64,000 bases of DNA from Micromonospora sp. WMMD1082 (GCF_029626175.1 NZ_JARUBM010000002.1:2232001-2296000), one strand, 5' to 3'. Shown: positions 45,109 to 54,335, numbered from the stretch's first letter. Program-made: numbers and translations. The notes: generated from the letters alone by a model not told the origin.

Positions 45109-45236
45109 CCGGTCCCGCCGACCCCGCCAGGCGCCCCGGCCTGGGCACGAACCCCTCGTCAACAGCTCAGTGACATGGGAATTGGAACAGGTGTACGATC
45201 GGTCGTCCGGGTCGGATCGGGCAGTATCTTCGCGGC

Positions 45237-45265
45237 TTGTCGCAAAGAGGGGCGGCCCGTACGCT
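45237..45265 (+). promoter_or_regulatory. Promoter of the type IV secretion-like locus
   Basis: TTGTCG (45237-45242), a 17-nt spacer and TACGCT (45260-45265) fit the housekeeping sigma consensus. Transcription from about 45272 would give a leader of about 190 nt before the first gene at 45460. The 45109-45459 stretch is less GC-rich than its surroundings and contains no supportable gene. Confidence 0.55.
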
Positions 45266-45459
45266 GTGGAATTGCCCAGCATCGAGTATGGCGACGCTTA
45301 GAGGAGGGCCGAAGCGGGACAATCCGCCCAAGAATCGCCACCTTCCGTGGCGAGCGACGTACGCAGGGTCTCGGGCGCTGCGCACCGTGAGCACCGATCC
45401 CGCAAGGCTTGCCTACTGCACCACCGCGGCGCCGCCGGCCGCGACTTGGGGAGGTTTCA

Positions 45460-45777
45460 GTGATCGCCATCGAGCTGATGGAAACGGCGTCCGCCAACGC
45501 CGCCCACCTGCTCTCCACCCTGGCGTCGTCGATCCCAATCGCCGCCGAGGAGCCGAAGGGGATCAACACCGAGGGCGTCGTCACCTTCTTCGCCAGCAAG
45601 ATCGCTCCGATCCTGCTCGCCGTGCTGGGCGTCATCTTCATCGGCCGCGCCAGCCGGGGCGAGATTTCCAAGGTGCTGACCAGCTCCGCCATCGCGATCG
45701 TCGGTTTGGCCTTCATCGCCGGAGCCGCCACCCTCTTCTTCATCGGCGACTTCCTGATCAACCTGATCTTCGAATAG
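45460..45777 (+). CDS. VirB2/TrbC-like small membrane protein
   Basis: A 105-residue protein with a moderately hydrophobic N-terminus and two long membrane helices (about 42-62 and 72-97) joined by a short basic loop GRASRGE. That is the shape of pilin-type VirB2/TrbC subunits in type IV secretion, though sequence identity cannot be judged by eye. GGGGAGG (45448-45454) precedes the GTG at 45460. First gene of the operon, 13 nt before a VirB3-like gene. Confidence 0.7.
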   Translation: MIAIELMETASANAAHLLSTLASSIPIAAEEPKGINTEGVVTFFASKIAPILLAVLGVIFIGRASRGEISKVLTSSAIAIVGLAFIAGAATLFFIGDFLINLIFE

Positions 45778-45790
45778 GCGCGGGCACGAC

Positions 45791-46153
45791 ATGCGGCTGC
45801 GCACCGACGACGACATCTACCGGGCCCGCCTGGTCTATCTCGGGCCGCCCGGCTACACCCTTCCGGTCCACCTGCCGTACGCCCAGTACGGGCTGTTCAT
45901 CCTGCTCGTTCCCCTCTACATGTTCATCCACTGGCTGTTCACCTTGCAGGTCGAACTCTTCCCCGCCTGGGAGATCGCCATCGCCATCGTGACCACCTCG
46001 TTCGTCTTCCGGTACGTCGACCCGGACCGTCCAGCGCGCATGGTGATCCGTACCGCGCTGACCGACTGGCGACGCACCCGGGAGCCGGCCGCCGAGCAGC
46101 GCGACCCGCGCCTGGTCGGCAGCAGGATCAGGATCCGGGAGGAACTGGCATGA
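45791..46153 (+). CDS. VirB3/PrgI-like membrane protein
   Basis: A 120-residue protein with two adjacent membrane helices (about 32-50 and 57-75) after a charged N-terminus MRLRTDDDIYRARL and before a basic tail. Small proteins of this shape stand immediately before the VirB4 ATPase in type IV systems of Gram-positive bacteria, where they assist its membrane association. Its stop codon overlaps an 18-codon mini-ORF (ATGA). Confidence 0.7.
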   Translation: MRLRTDDDIYRARLVYLGPPGYTLPVHLPYAQYGLFILLVPLYMFIHWLFTLQVELFPAWEIAIAIVTTSFVFRYVDPDRPARMVIRTALTDWRRTREPAAEQRDPRLVGSRIRIREELA

Positions 46154-46206
46154 CCGGCTGCACGCCGTACGGGCCGAACGAGGACACAGGCAGGGCGATC
46201 GCATGA
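46150..46206 (+). CDS. 18-codon mini-ORF bridging the VirB3-like and VirB4-like genes
   Basis: ATG at 46150 overlaps the upstream TGA (46151-46153) and its own TGA (46204-46206) overlaps the VirB4-like ATG (46203-46205). GGGAGG at 46137-46142 lies 7 nt before it, a strong ribosome-binding site, while the VirB4-like gene has none of its own. It encodes MTGCTPYGPNEDTGRAIA. It probably delivers ribosomes to the VirB4-like start. Confidence 0.5.
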   Translation: MTGCTPYGPNEDTGRAIA

Positions 46207-49200
46207 GCCGCTCCTCCACGCCGGGTTCCCCGGCCGGGCGCCCGGCCGCGCCGCAAGGTAACCGTGCGCGTTCGTTCGACTACCCACAAACCGAGGAACT
46301 CGACGACACCACCCTGGACCCGGCGCTCGCCGCCACTCCGGGTCACGGCAGCGTCGGCGTCTTCCAGGCTCCCCGCCCGCAGCAGCGCCGGGCGGTCGCG
46401 GCCGAATCCGCGCCGGTCAGCCGCGACGGCGCCGACATCGACTCGCCGTTTCTCGACCTGTTCGGTGGCGCGTACCCGAGGCCCGGTCCCGCCCAGCGTG
46501 GCAACGGGCTCCCGGCACGGGCCCTACCGCAGCAGGCGAGCCCCGCGCCAGCACCCGCCGCCGCACCGGCGCCCCACCGGCCCGCGCCACCTCCGGTGCC
46601 CGCGGCGCGCCCGGCACCCCCAACGCCCCCGGTGCCCGCGCCACCGCCGGACTCCACACCGGCCACGCCATCGGCCCGGATGGTCGACGACGCCGCGACG
46701 GCCACGGGCCTGCCAGCGGCCGCCTCCCGGACGGCTCCGCCACCCGGTGACCGGCTGCCGAGCGCCCGGCCAGCCGCCGACGATCGCCCCGCCCGCGACG
46801 GGGCGCATGCCGCCGACGCCGCGACGCGGCCGTCGCGGCGGGCCGCCGCACCGGCCACCCGCCCCGCCCCCCGGCAGCGCTCGGTGGACCACCGCGACCG
46901 GCCGGTCAAGCCGGTCCGGGTCCGCCCACCGAAGATCAAGTTCGGCGACCGGGATCCCGCGGTCGAACTCGCCATCACCGAGATCGCCGGGCACCTGACC
47001 TTCACCCCCAACACGGTCACCGCCTGGTACTGGCTGCCCGAGGTGCGCTGGGCCTTCCGACCGGACGCGGAACGTGAGGCCCTGCTCTCGGCCATCTCCG
47101 AGCAGTACGCCGGCCTCGCCGGCTTCCGGCTGCACCTGCGCCGCACCACCCGGCCCTTCCCGGCCGACGAATGGGCCCGCACCATCGACGCGAACACCGC
47201 CGCGCCACTGCCCGATGTCCCCGGCACGCCCGGCTGGGCCGAGCATCTGGTGGCCGCTCAGCGGCACCTGCTGTCGGTCAACCACGCCGAGGGCCAGACC
47301 TATCTCGGGGTCACCTTCGCCCGCCGTTCGCTCGGCGACTCGCTCACCGAACGGCTGCTGCGCACCTTCGGGCGGGGAGTCGCCGAGGGCGAGCGACGCA
47401 AGCTGGGCCGCACCGTCGAACAGTTCGACGAGGTGCTGGGCGCGTTCGGCATGCGCGGGCGACGGGTCACCGCGCAGGAGCTGGAATGGCTGCTCTACCG
47501 GTCGGTGGCGCTCTGCATGGCACCGCCCGGCGCGCTCTCACCCATCACCGAGGGGCGTTGGGAGCGCGGCGATCTGCTCGCCCTCACCGAGCAGGTCGAG
47601 CGCTACCGCACGCCGTACGGATCGACGGTGAAGCTGGTCAACCGGATGACCGGCGAGGAGCGGCACGTGGCGGTGCTCGCCGTGGGCCGGATGGAGCCGC
47701 TGGAGATCCCCGAGCGGCACGAGCCCTGGCTGCACTTCCACGAGCGGCTGCCGTGGCCGATGGAGCTCTCCACCCGGGTCGACGTCCTGGGCTCCGGCGA
47801 TTCCTTCCGCAACCTCGAACACCGGCTACGAATGATCCGGTCGCAGCAGCTCGACTATGCCGAGCACGGCATCGACGCCCCACCGGAGTTGGAGCGGCTG
47901 GCCAAGCGGGCGCTGGTGATCGGCGACGAGATGACCACCGGGCTGCCGGTCGACTCCGCCCGCGCCCACGGCTGGCACCGGATCGCCGTCGGCGGGCGCA
48001 CCCGGGAGGAGTGCCTGGAACGGGCCCGCCGGTTGATCCAGCTCTACTCCCGCGAGCTGCGCGTCTCGCTGCAACATCCGAAGAACCAGGACTGGCTGGC
48101 CCGCGAGTTCATCCCGGGCGAGCCGATCGCCAACACCGGATACGTCCGGCGGATGCCGGTCAACCTGCTCGCGGCGGCGCTGCCGCAGGCCGCCTCCACG
48201 GTCGGCGACCGGCGCGGCGACCTGATCGGGCGTACCGCCGGCACCTGCCGCCGGCCGGTCTTCCTCGACCTGCACTTCCCGATGGAGGTGCGCGAACGCT
48301 CCGGCCTCGCGGTCTTCGTGGCCGAGCCGGGCGGCGGCAAGTCCACGCTGCTCGGCGCACTGGGCTACCTGGCCGCCCGCCGGGGCGTGCAGGTGACCCT
48401 GCTGGACCCCTCCGGCCCACTGGCCCGGCTCTGCGCGATGCCGGAGCTGCGACCGTACGCGCGCGTGTTGAACCTGACCGGCTCCGAACACGGCACGCTG
48501 GCACCGTACTCGCTGATCCCGACCCCGTTGCGCAGCGAGTTCGGCGCCGGCGCCGCCGGCGACCGGGAGTTCGAGATCGCGGTCTCCAACGCCCGGGCCG
48601 AGCGGCGGATGCTGGTGCAGGACATCTGCATGATGCTGGTGCCGCCGCAGGTCGCCCGCGAGGCCTCCACCGCCACCCTCTTCCGGCACGCCGTACGCCA
48701 GGTACCCGCCGAGGAGAACTCCACCCTGGACGACGTGGTCACCTGCCTCGGCCAGCTCGACGACGACGCTGGACGGGAACTGGCCAACCTGCTGTTGGAC
48801 ACCGCCGAGATGCCGCTCGCGATGCTCTTCTTCGGTCGCCCCCCGGAGGGGCTGCTCGGGCCGGACGCGGCGCTCACCGTGATCACCATGGCCGGTCTAC
48901 GACTGCCCGACCTCAAGATCGAACGCGAGTACTGGTCGGCCGAAGAGGCACTCGCCCTGCCGATGCTGCACACCGCACACCGACTGGCGGTACGCCGCTG
49001 CTACGGCGGATCGATGTCGTCGCGCAAGCTGGTCGGCCTGGACGAGGCGCACTTCATGGAGGGGTGGCGCTCCGGCCGCTCGTTTCTCGTCAGACTCGCC
49101 CGGGACTCCCGCAAGTGGAACCTCGCCGCGCTGGTCGCCTCACAGAACCCCCGTGACATCCTCGGCCTCGACGTGCAGAACCTCGTCTCCACCGTCTTCG

Positions 49201-49496
49201 TCGGCCGGATCGCCGAGGATGCGGAGATCGCCTCCGAGGCGCTGCGACTGCTGCGCGTGCCGGTCGACGACGGCTACGAAGCCACCCTCGCCTCGCTCTC
49301 GACCGCCGACGCGACCTCCGCCGACCGGCTCGGCTTCCGGGAGTTCGTGATGCGCGACGTGGACGGTCGAGTGCAGAAGGTACGCGTCGACGTTTCCTAC
49401 GTGGACGGACTGCTGGACTACCTTGACACCACCCCCGCCGCCATCGCCGCCGCTGCCGGGGTGCTGCCGACCGTGCTGCCTGACATGGAGGCGTGA
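46203..49496 (+). CDS. VirB4/TraC-type secretion ATPase with long disordered N-terminus
   Basis: A 1097-residue cytoplasmic or peripheral ATPase powering a type IV apparatus. Residues 1-220 are Pro/Ala-rich and disordered, unusual for the family; 230-680 is the VirB4 N-terminal region; 680-1090 holds the ATPase. Walker A is EPGGGKST (708-715), Walker B is LVGLDEAHFM with Asp947-Glu948, followed by LAALVASQNPRDI typical of this family. No ribosome-binding site: the start depends on coupling to the preceding mini-ORF. The VirB6-like gene follows by 2 nt. Confidence 0.88.
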   Translation: MSRSSTPGSPAGRPAAPQGNRARSFDYPQTEELDDTTLDPALAATPGHGSVGVFQAPRPQQRRAVAAESAPVSRDGADIDSPFLDLFGGAYPRPGPAQRGNGLPARALPQQASPAPAPAAAPAPHRPAPPPVPAARPAPPTPPVPAPPPDSTPATPSARMVDDAATATGLPAAASRTAPPPGDRLPSARPAADDRPARDGAHAADAATRPSRRAAAPATRPAPRQRSVDHRDRPVKPVRVRPPKIKFGDRDPAVELAITEIAGHLTFTPNTVTAWYWLPEVRWAFRPDAEREALLSAISEQYAGLAGFRLHLRRTTRPFPADEWARTIDANTAAPLPDVPGTPGWAEHLVAAQRHLLSVNHAEGQTYLGVTFARRSLGDSLTERLLRTFGRGVAEGERRKLGRTVEQFDEVLGAFGMRGRRVTAQELEWLLYRSVALCMAPPGALSPITEGRWERGDLLALTEQVERYRTPYGSTVKLVNRMTGEERHVAVLAVGRMEPLEIPERHEPWLHFHERLPWPMELSTRVDVLGSGDSFRNLEHRLRMIRSQQLDYAEHGIDAPPELERLAKRALVIGDEMTTGLPVDSARAHGWHRIAVGGRTREECLERARRLIQLYSRELRVSLQHPKNQDWLAREFIPGEPIANTGYVRRMPVNLLAAALPQAASTVGDRRGDLIGRTAGTCRRPVFLDLHFPMEVRERSGLAVFVAEPGGGKSTLLGALGYLAARRGVQVTLLDPSGPLARLCAMPELRPYARVLNLTGSEHGTLAPYSLIPTPLRSEFGAGAAGDREFEIAVSNARAERRMLVQDICMMLVPPQVAREASTATLFRHAVRQVPAEENSTLDDVVTCLGQLDDDAGRELANLLLDTAEMPLAMLFFGRPPEGLLGPDAALTVITMAGLRLPDLKIEREYWSAEEALALPMLHTAHRLAVRRCYGGSMSSRKLVGLDEAHFMEGWRSGRSFLVRLARDSRKWNLAALVASQNPRDILGLDVQNLVSTVFVGRIAEDAEIASEALRLLRVPVDDGYEATLASLSTADATSADRLGFREFVMRDVDGRVQKVRVDVSYVDGLLDYLDTTPAAIAAAAGVLPTVLPDMEA

Positions 49497-49498
49497 CT

Positions 49499-51436
49499 AT
49501 GGCGAGGGCCCGGGCACGGATCACGGCGCTCCTCCTGGCGCTCGGCGTCCTCGCCGCAGCCACGATCAGCTGGCCCGGGCTCACGGCCACACCGGCGCAC
49601 GCGGCTCCGGTCGCGTACCAGGCCGCCGCCGACCTGTGCACGACGCAGGAGTGGCAGGCAGACTTCCGCGCCTGCGTCACCAGACTGCAGCAGGTGGCGC
49701 AATCAGAGGCGACGTGCCGCAATCCCCCAACGCCGACCGCGCCGGACTCCGGCGTGGCCGGCTGGTTCGCGTCCCGGCCCGAGGCCTCCAAGCTGCCCGG
49801 CCCGAAGGGCTACTACAGCGACTACGGCTACGCCGGCTACAGCTACAGCACCTACGACGTCGAAACCGGCTGTGCGACCGGGCTGTTACACCCGGACTAC
49901 AAGTTCACCAACACCCTCGCCAACGGCGAGTTCATGATGGCGACCGCGATCATCGGCGCCTCGAACGCGCTGCGCGAGCGCGCCTGGGAGCCGGGCACGA
50001 TGTGGGGCTGGGCGGATCCTCTGGTGGACCAGGCCACCAAGGCGATCTACCAGAAGGTGTTCAGCGTCTTCGGCATCGTCACGCTCTGCGTCGTCGGGCT
50101 CTACCTGCTCTGGCGCTCGCGCCAGTCCGACATGAGCACCGCGATGACCACGGCGGGGTGGGCGCTGGTGGTGATGGTGGCGGTCACCGCGCTGGCCGCC
50201 TGGCCGGTCAAGTCGGCCAACCTCGCCGACGGCGCCCTCGTCTCCACGCTCGGCGTCGTGCACGACGCCGTCGGGCCGGCGGCAAGGGACGTCCCGCCCG
50301 GCCGGTGCGCGATGCCCAACCCGGACGCCTGCACGGACAAGCGCCCTCCCGCGGTCCGGGCCAGCGACACCGCGGCCGAGGCGATGCTCTACCGGAACTG
50401 GCTGCGCGGCGTGCTCGGCTCGGCGGACAGCGAGACCGCCAAGAAATACGGCGCGGCGCTCTACGACGCCAAGTCGCTCTCCTGGGAGGAGGCGGAGAAG
50501 ATCCGGGCCAACCCGCAGACCCGCGAGGCCACCCTCAACGCCAAGCAACAACAGTGGATGACGGTCGCCGAGCAGATCAAGCAGGAGGATCCGGAGGCGT
50601 ACGAGTACCTGAAGGGCATCCGGGACATGGACCGCGTGGGCGCCGGATTCATCGCGGTGCTCGCCGCCCTGCTCTTCGCGATGTTCGACCTGACCGCCTC
50701 GCTGCTGGTGCTGCTGGGCTTCCTGATCTTCCGCTGGGCGGTGATCGCGGCGCCGATCCTGGGCACCATCGGCCTGCTCCGCCCGGCCAGCGCCGGCCTA
50801 CGGCGGCTGGGCAACGCGGTGGTGGCGGCGCTGTTCAACATCGCGATCTTCGGTACCGGTGCCGCCATCTACCTCTTCGCGGTCGACCTCATCATGAGCA
50901 CACCCACCCTGCCCGGCTGGCTGCAGGTGGTGCTGGTCTGGCTCTGCGGGGTGGTGGGCTGGCTGCTGCTGCGCCCCTATCGGCGGATCACGCAGCTCGG
51001 CGGCAAGGACAGCAGCGAGGCGGTCAGCTCGGCGGGTTCCTGGCACCGGCGGTTCTTCCGGGACATGCGCACGGCCGCCCGGCTCGATGTCGCCGAGCCC
51101 GGCGGCACCGCCGAGCCCAGCGTGGGACGGCGCCGGGCGGCGGCACCGGAGCAGCCGAAGGTGCGTCCGGAGGCTCGCCCGGACCCGGTCCCCAGCGGCG
51201 CACCCGCCGCCGCGAAGCGGCCGGATGGCCGCGAGGCCGGCGGCGCCGGCGACCAGGCCCCGGAGAAACGCCCCGAGGGCCGGCCCGTCGCGCCCCGGCC
51301 CCGTCGCCGGCAGCCCGCCTCCTGGACCGAGCCGGACGTGCCGGACGAGAACCCGTCCTTCGTGATTTACCGCCCGGGTTCGGCGCAGCGCACACCCGAG
51401 AAGCCCGCGCCCCGGATCCGCTCCGAGGCCCAGTGA
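49499..51436 (+). CDS. VirB6/TrbL-like polytopic membrane protein
   Basis: A 645-residue protein with a signal peptide (about 1-38, cleaved after an Ala-x-Ala), an exported Cys-containing region, two helices near 190-240, further helices at about 385-440 and 455-500, and a 150-residue Pro/Arg/Ala-rich cytoplasmic tail. Inner-membrane channel proteins of the VirB6/TrbL type have this layout. GGAGG fits the ATG at 49499 (7 nt); a GTG at 49493 overlapping the VirB4-like stop is too close. Its stop overlaps the next start (GTGA). Confidence 0.75.
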   Translation: MARARARITALLLALGVLAAATISWPGLTATPAHAAPVAYQAAADLCTTQEWQADFRACVTRLQQVAQSEATCRNPPTPTAPDSGVAGWFASRPEASKLPGPKGYYSDYGYAGYSYSTYDVETGCATGLLHPDYKFTNTLANGEFMMATAIIGASNALRERAWEPGTMWGWADPLVDQATKAIYQKVFSVFGIVTLCVVGLYLLWRSRQSDMSTAMTTAGWALVVMVAVTALAAWPVKSANLADGALVSTLGVVHDAVGPAARDVPPGRCAMPNPDACTDKRPPAVRASDTAAEAMLYRNWLRGVLGSADSETAKKYGAALYDAKSLSWEEAEKIRANPQTREATLNAKQQQWMTVAEQIKQEDPEAYEYLKGIRDMDRVGAGFIAVLAALLFAMFDLTASLLVLLGFLIFRWAVIAAPILGTIGLLRPASAGLRRLGNAVVAALFNIAIFGTGAAIYLFAVDLIMSTPTLPGWLQVVLVWLCGVVGWLLLRPYRRITQLGGKDSSEAVSSAGSWHRRFFRDMRTAARLDVAEPGGTAEPSVGRRRAAAPEQPKVRPEARPDPVPSGAPAAAKRPDGREAGGAGDQAPEKRPEGRPVAPRPRRRQPASWTEPDVPDENPSFVIYRPGSAQRTPEKPAPRIRSEAQ

Positions 51437-51990
51437 GTGCCGTGCGGCGGGCGGTCGAGTTCCTGGTCACCCGGTTGCTGCGGTCCCGGCTGGGCGTCGC
51501 CCTCGGCATCGCGGTGCTGGTGCTCGGCGTGGTCGGCGCGGCCCGGCTGGTGGCCGGCCCGGCCGACCCGACGGCGGGGTTGAGCAACCGCCCGGCCGAC
51601 CCGATCACCACCGTGCATCCGACCACCGGGGACGACGGCGCGATCTCGACGACCACCACACCGTCGCCGGTGACCCAGCCGGGCGAACCGGCCCCCGCTC
51701 GGGTCGCCGAACGCTTCGTCGCCGCCTGGCTCGGTCTTCCGGGACAGTCGGCGGAGGACTGGCACGAGACTCTGCGTCCCCTCTCGACCCCCGCCCTCAC
51801 CGAGAAGCTCGCCGGTGCCGGGCCGGCCGGCGTACCGGCCGGCGAGGTGACGGAGGACGTGACCCTCCGCCCGCGCGGCGAGACGTTCGTGGAGGCGCTG
51901 GTCCCGTTCGACACCGGGCAGCTCCGGCTCGAACTGGTGGCGCCGGACGGTCGGTGGTTGGTGGACGCCGTGGACTGGGAGCGGCGGTGA
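51433..51990 (+). CDS. VirB8/TcpC-like bitopic membrane protein
   Basis: A 185-residue protein with one membrane helix (about 21-40), a Thr/Pro-rich stalk and an exported domain of about 110 residues, RVAERFVAAWLGLPGQ... to LVDAVDWERR. That is the NTF2-like fold expected of VirB8/TcpC assembly factors: helix pairs followed by a curved sheet (TLRPRGETFVEALVPF, QLRLELVAPDGRWLVDAV). GTGA overlaps on both sides couple it to its neighbours. Confidence 0.72.
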   Translation: MSAVRRAVEFLVTRLLRSRLGVALGIAVLVLGVVGAARLVAGPADPTAGLSNRPADPITTVHPTTGDDGAISTTTTPSPVTQPGEPAPARVAERFVAAWLGLPGQSAEDWHETLRPLSTPALTEKLAGAGPAGVPAGEVTEDVTLRPRGETFVEALVPFDTGQLRLELVAPDGRWLVDAVDWERR

Positions 51991-53156
51991 GCGAGGAGAG
52001 CCGACCGCGTCGCCGACCGGTCCGGGTCGGCGCCCTCGCGGCCGCGCTCACCGCGGCGCTGGCGCTGCTCTGCTGTACCGGCGGCGCCGGTGCCTTCTTC
52101 CTCACCGAGCTGGGCGGTGACGGCGCCGAGCAGCTGACCCCGACCAGTCTGGAGTGCACCGGCGACTTCGAGGTCGACGTCACCGCCAGGATGCCGCGCA
52201 TCGCCCAGTACGGGGAGCGCCAGCTGCGCAACGCCGCCGTGATCATCAAGGTCGGCCAGGAGATGAAGGTGCCGCCGCGGGGCTGGGTGATCGCCGTGGC
52301 GACCGCGATGCAGGAGTCGCGCCTGCTGAACCTGGCCAACCGCACGGTCGGGGAGTCGCAGGAGATCCCCAACGAGGGCATCGGGGCCGACCACGACTCG
52401 GTCGGGCTCTTCCAGCAACGAGCCTCCTGGGGCACCGTCGCGCAGCGGATGAACCCCGAGTACGCGTCCCGCAAGTTCTACGAGAAGCTCGTCGACGTGC
52501 CCGACTGGCAGAAGCTACCGCTGACCGTGGCCGCCCAACGGGTCCAGATCAGTGCCTTTCCGGACGCGTACGCCAAGCACGAGGAGCTCGCCTCCCGCAT
52601 CGTCGACGCGCTGGCCGGCGGTGCGGCCCGGACGGTGCTGATCGCGGGGCGAGAGGTGTGCGACGCCGCCGCGGCGGGCGAGATCGCCGCCTCCGGTTGG
52701 ACCGCCCCGATTCCGGGCGGAGTCGGCTCCGGCTTCCGGACCGCCAGTCGCCCCGGGCACAACGGCGTGGACATCGCCGCACCGAAGGGCACCTTGATCA
52801 GAGTCGCGGCGACCGGCCGGGTGTTGGTCTCCCGCTGCGACCCCGACTGGAGGGGGCGGCTCAGCTGCGATGTGGATGGCTGGCCGGGCAAGGGTGGTTG
52901 CGGGTGGTTCGTCGACGTGCTGCACGCCCAGGGCGTCATCACCCGCTACTGTCACCTGGTGAGCCGTCCCCGGGTCGCCGTGGGCGACACCGTACAGGCT
53001 GGTGAGGTGATCGGCGAGGTGGGCAGCAGCGGTAACTCCTCCGGGCCGCACCTGCACTTCGAGGTGCACGTCGACGGCGACCGCAGCAGCAGGGGCGCCA
53101 TCGACCCGGTGCCGTTCATGCGGTCCAAGGGCGCGCCGTTGAAGGGCGCCGGGTGA
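51987..53156 (+). CDS. Membrane-anchored lytic transglycosylase-M23 endopeptidase fusion
   Basis: A 389-residue peptidoglycan-cutting enzyme: membrane anchor (about 14-40), SLT-like domain with catalytic Glu110 (ATAMQESRL) and SVGLFQQR, and a LytM/M23 domain with zinc ligands His258 and Asp262 (PGHNGVDIAAPKG) and His357 in GPHLHFEVH, with His355. It resembles VirB1-type enzymes that open the wall for the secretion channel, with a second activity for stem peptides. GTG at 51987 overlaps the previous stop (GTGA). Confidence 0.92.
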   Translation: MSEESRPRRRPVRVGALAAALTAALALLCCTGGAGAFFLTELGGDGAEQLTPTSLECTGDFEVDVTARMPRIAQYGERQLRNAAVIIKVGQEMKVPPRGWVIAVATAMQESRLLNLANRTVGESQEIPNEGIGADHDSVGLFQQRASWGTVAQRMNPEYASRKFYEKLVDVPDWQKLPLTVAAQRVQISAFPDAYAKHEELASRIVDALAGGAARTVLIAGREVCDAAAAGEIAASGWTAPIPGGVGSGFRTASRPGHNGVDIAAPKGTLIRVAATGRVLVSRCDPDWRGRLSCDVDGWPGKGGCGWFVDVLHAQGVITRYCHLVSRPRVAVGDTVQAGEVIGEVGSSGNSSGPHLHFEVHVDGDRSSRGAIDPVPFMRSKGAPLKGAG

Positions 53157-53169
53157 ACCCTCCACCGTC

Positions 53170-53763
53170 ATGACCGGACCCCTTCCCGACCCGTTCGCCG
53201 ATCAGCCCGACTGGGCGCCGCAGCCACCCCGACCGATCGACGTCGTCCCCGCTGTCGAACGCGTCGAGCTGCGCGGGCAACGGGTGCTGGTCGGGCTGCC
53301 CGGGCTGGGTTGGCGGGCCGACCTGCGGGCCGACGAGCGGGTGGTGCAGAACAGCCGCACCTACGTCCCGGTCATTCCCGAACACGAGTGGTACCGCGCC
53401 GAGTCCGACCAGGTGGAGGTGTTCGCGCCGCTGGTGCCGGTCGAGCGGGTTTGGGTCGAGACGGTGGGCCGGCCGGGCACGCCGACGACGGAGGGCGGCC
53501 TGCGTCTCGTCTCGCTGGACGCTCCCGCGCACCGGCCACCGACCCCGGTCTTCGAGGCGGATTCGGTCACCGGGCGGCGGGTCGTGCACATGGTCGGCGC
53601 CGTCGAGCACCGCGACCTGCGCGCCGTCACCGAGGCATACTCGGGCACCGATGGCGACATCTGCGTACGGGTCACGCCCGAGGTCGAGTGGTATCGCTGG
53701 GCCTGGCGCGGTCAGTCACCGACCACCCTGGAGGTCCCCGTCCACATGCTCTGGGTGGAGTGA
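53170..53763 (+). CDS. Duplicated beta-rich protein of the secretion-like locus, function unknown
   Basis: A 197-residue soluble protein with no signal or membrane segment. It has an internal duplication: residues about 36-97 and 135-197 align, with shared GxRV, RADLRA/RDLRAV, PExEWYR and LWVE/VWVE endings. No known family. It closes the rightward run of genes after the hydrolase, 13 nt away, so a role with the apparatus is inferred. Confidence 0.7.
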   Translation: MTGPLPDPFADQPDWAPQPPRPIDVVPAVERVELRGQRVLVGLPGLGWRADLRADERVVQNSRTYVPVIPEHEWYRAESDQVEVFAPLVPVERVWVETVGRPGTPTTEGGLRLVSLDAPAHRPPTPVFEADSVTGRRVVHMVGAVEHRDLRAVTEAYSGTDGDICVRVTPEVEWYRWAWRGQSPTTLEVPVHMLWVE

Positions 53764-53765
53764 GG

Positions 53766-54329
53766 CTAGCCGGCCGTCGCGGAACAGACCCGCCAGTCCT
53801 CGTCCAACCGCGTGGTGAACATCCACGACTGCCGGTCACTCTGCCTGATGCCATCCACCTGAGCCGCAAAGGTGAGGTCGACCCGCACCTGGGCGTTGTC
53901 GCCGTCCCGATCCACCTGAAGACTTCCCCAACTGACCGACATCCTGGTGCCGAACCGTTCCTCGCGGTCCGCCAGATCGTTCCTGAGCAGTCGAAGCTGG
54001 TCCAGATCGGTACCGCCCCCGCAGGTAAAGAGGTCCGCCCGGACGTCGTTTCGATCCACCAGGAAGGCACGCAGGTAGTTGTCCACCACCACGTCGGGAG
54101 CGCTGCGGTCGGGGGCGGTGGCGCGGTCGTAGACGAGATAGCCGACCACCCCGCCGCCCAGGCAGAGCGCCGCGACAACCCCGGCAACCACCGTCAGCAC
54201 CGTACGCAGCCGCCGTCGGGGCCGCTGGGGTGCTGGCGCTACCGCGGGCGGCGCCAGTTCCTCCGGCGGGGTCCGTTGCGCCGGTACGCGGGAAACCTGG
54301 GAACCGGCGGGGGGCGGCACTGATTCCAC
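53766..54329 (-). CDS. Single-pass membrane protein with NTF2-like domain, function unknown
   Basis: A 187-residue protein: Pro/Arg-rich cytoplasmic N-terminus, one hydrophobic helix (about 43-67), exported domain of about 115 residues with two Cys (LFTCGGG, RVCSATAG) and an NTF2-like pattern (VVVDNYLRAFLVDRND...). It could be a second VirB8-like element but is transcribed from the opposite strand, converging on 53763. The GTG at 54327-54329 follows TAGCCT by 6 nt. Confidence 0.7.
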   Translation of the reverse strand: MESVPPPAGSQVSRVPAQRTPPEELAPPAVAPAPQRPRRRLRTVLTVVAGVVAALCLGGGVVGYLVYDRATAPDRSAPDVVVDNYLRAFLVDRNDVRADLFTCGGGTDLDQLRLLRNDLADREERFGTRMSVSWGSLQVDRDGDNAQVRVDLTFAAQVDGIRQSDRQSWMFTTRLDEDWRVCSATAG

Positions 54330-54335
54330 CCCCTG

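Noticed and set aside
44228..45282. Long Arg/Gly-rich frames overlapping folP and folB
   Set aside because: Their composition (very high Arg, Gly, Pro, Ala) is that of frame-shadow reading of high-GC genes; the folP and folB frames contain the expected motifs.
45288..45500. A frame starting MATLRGGPKRDN upstream of the first secretion-like gene
   Set aside because: It reads out of frame into the VirB2-like gene, has no ribosome-binding site at usual distance and no family similarity; the region is better read as the 5' leader.
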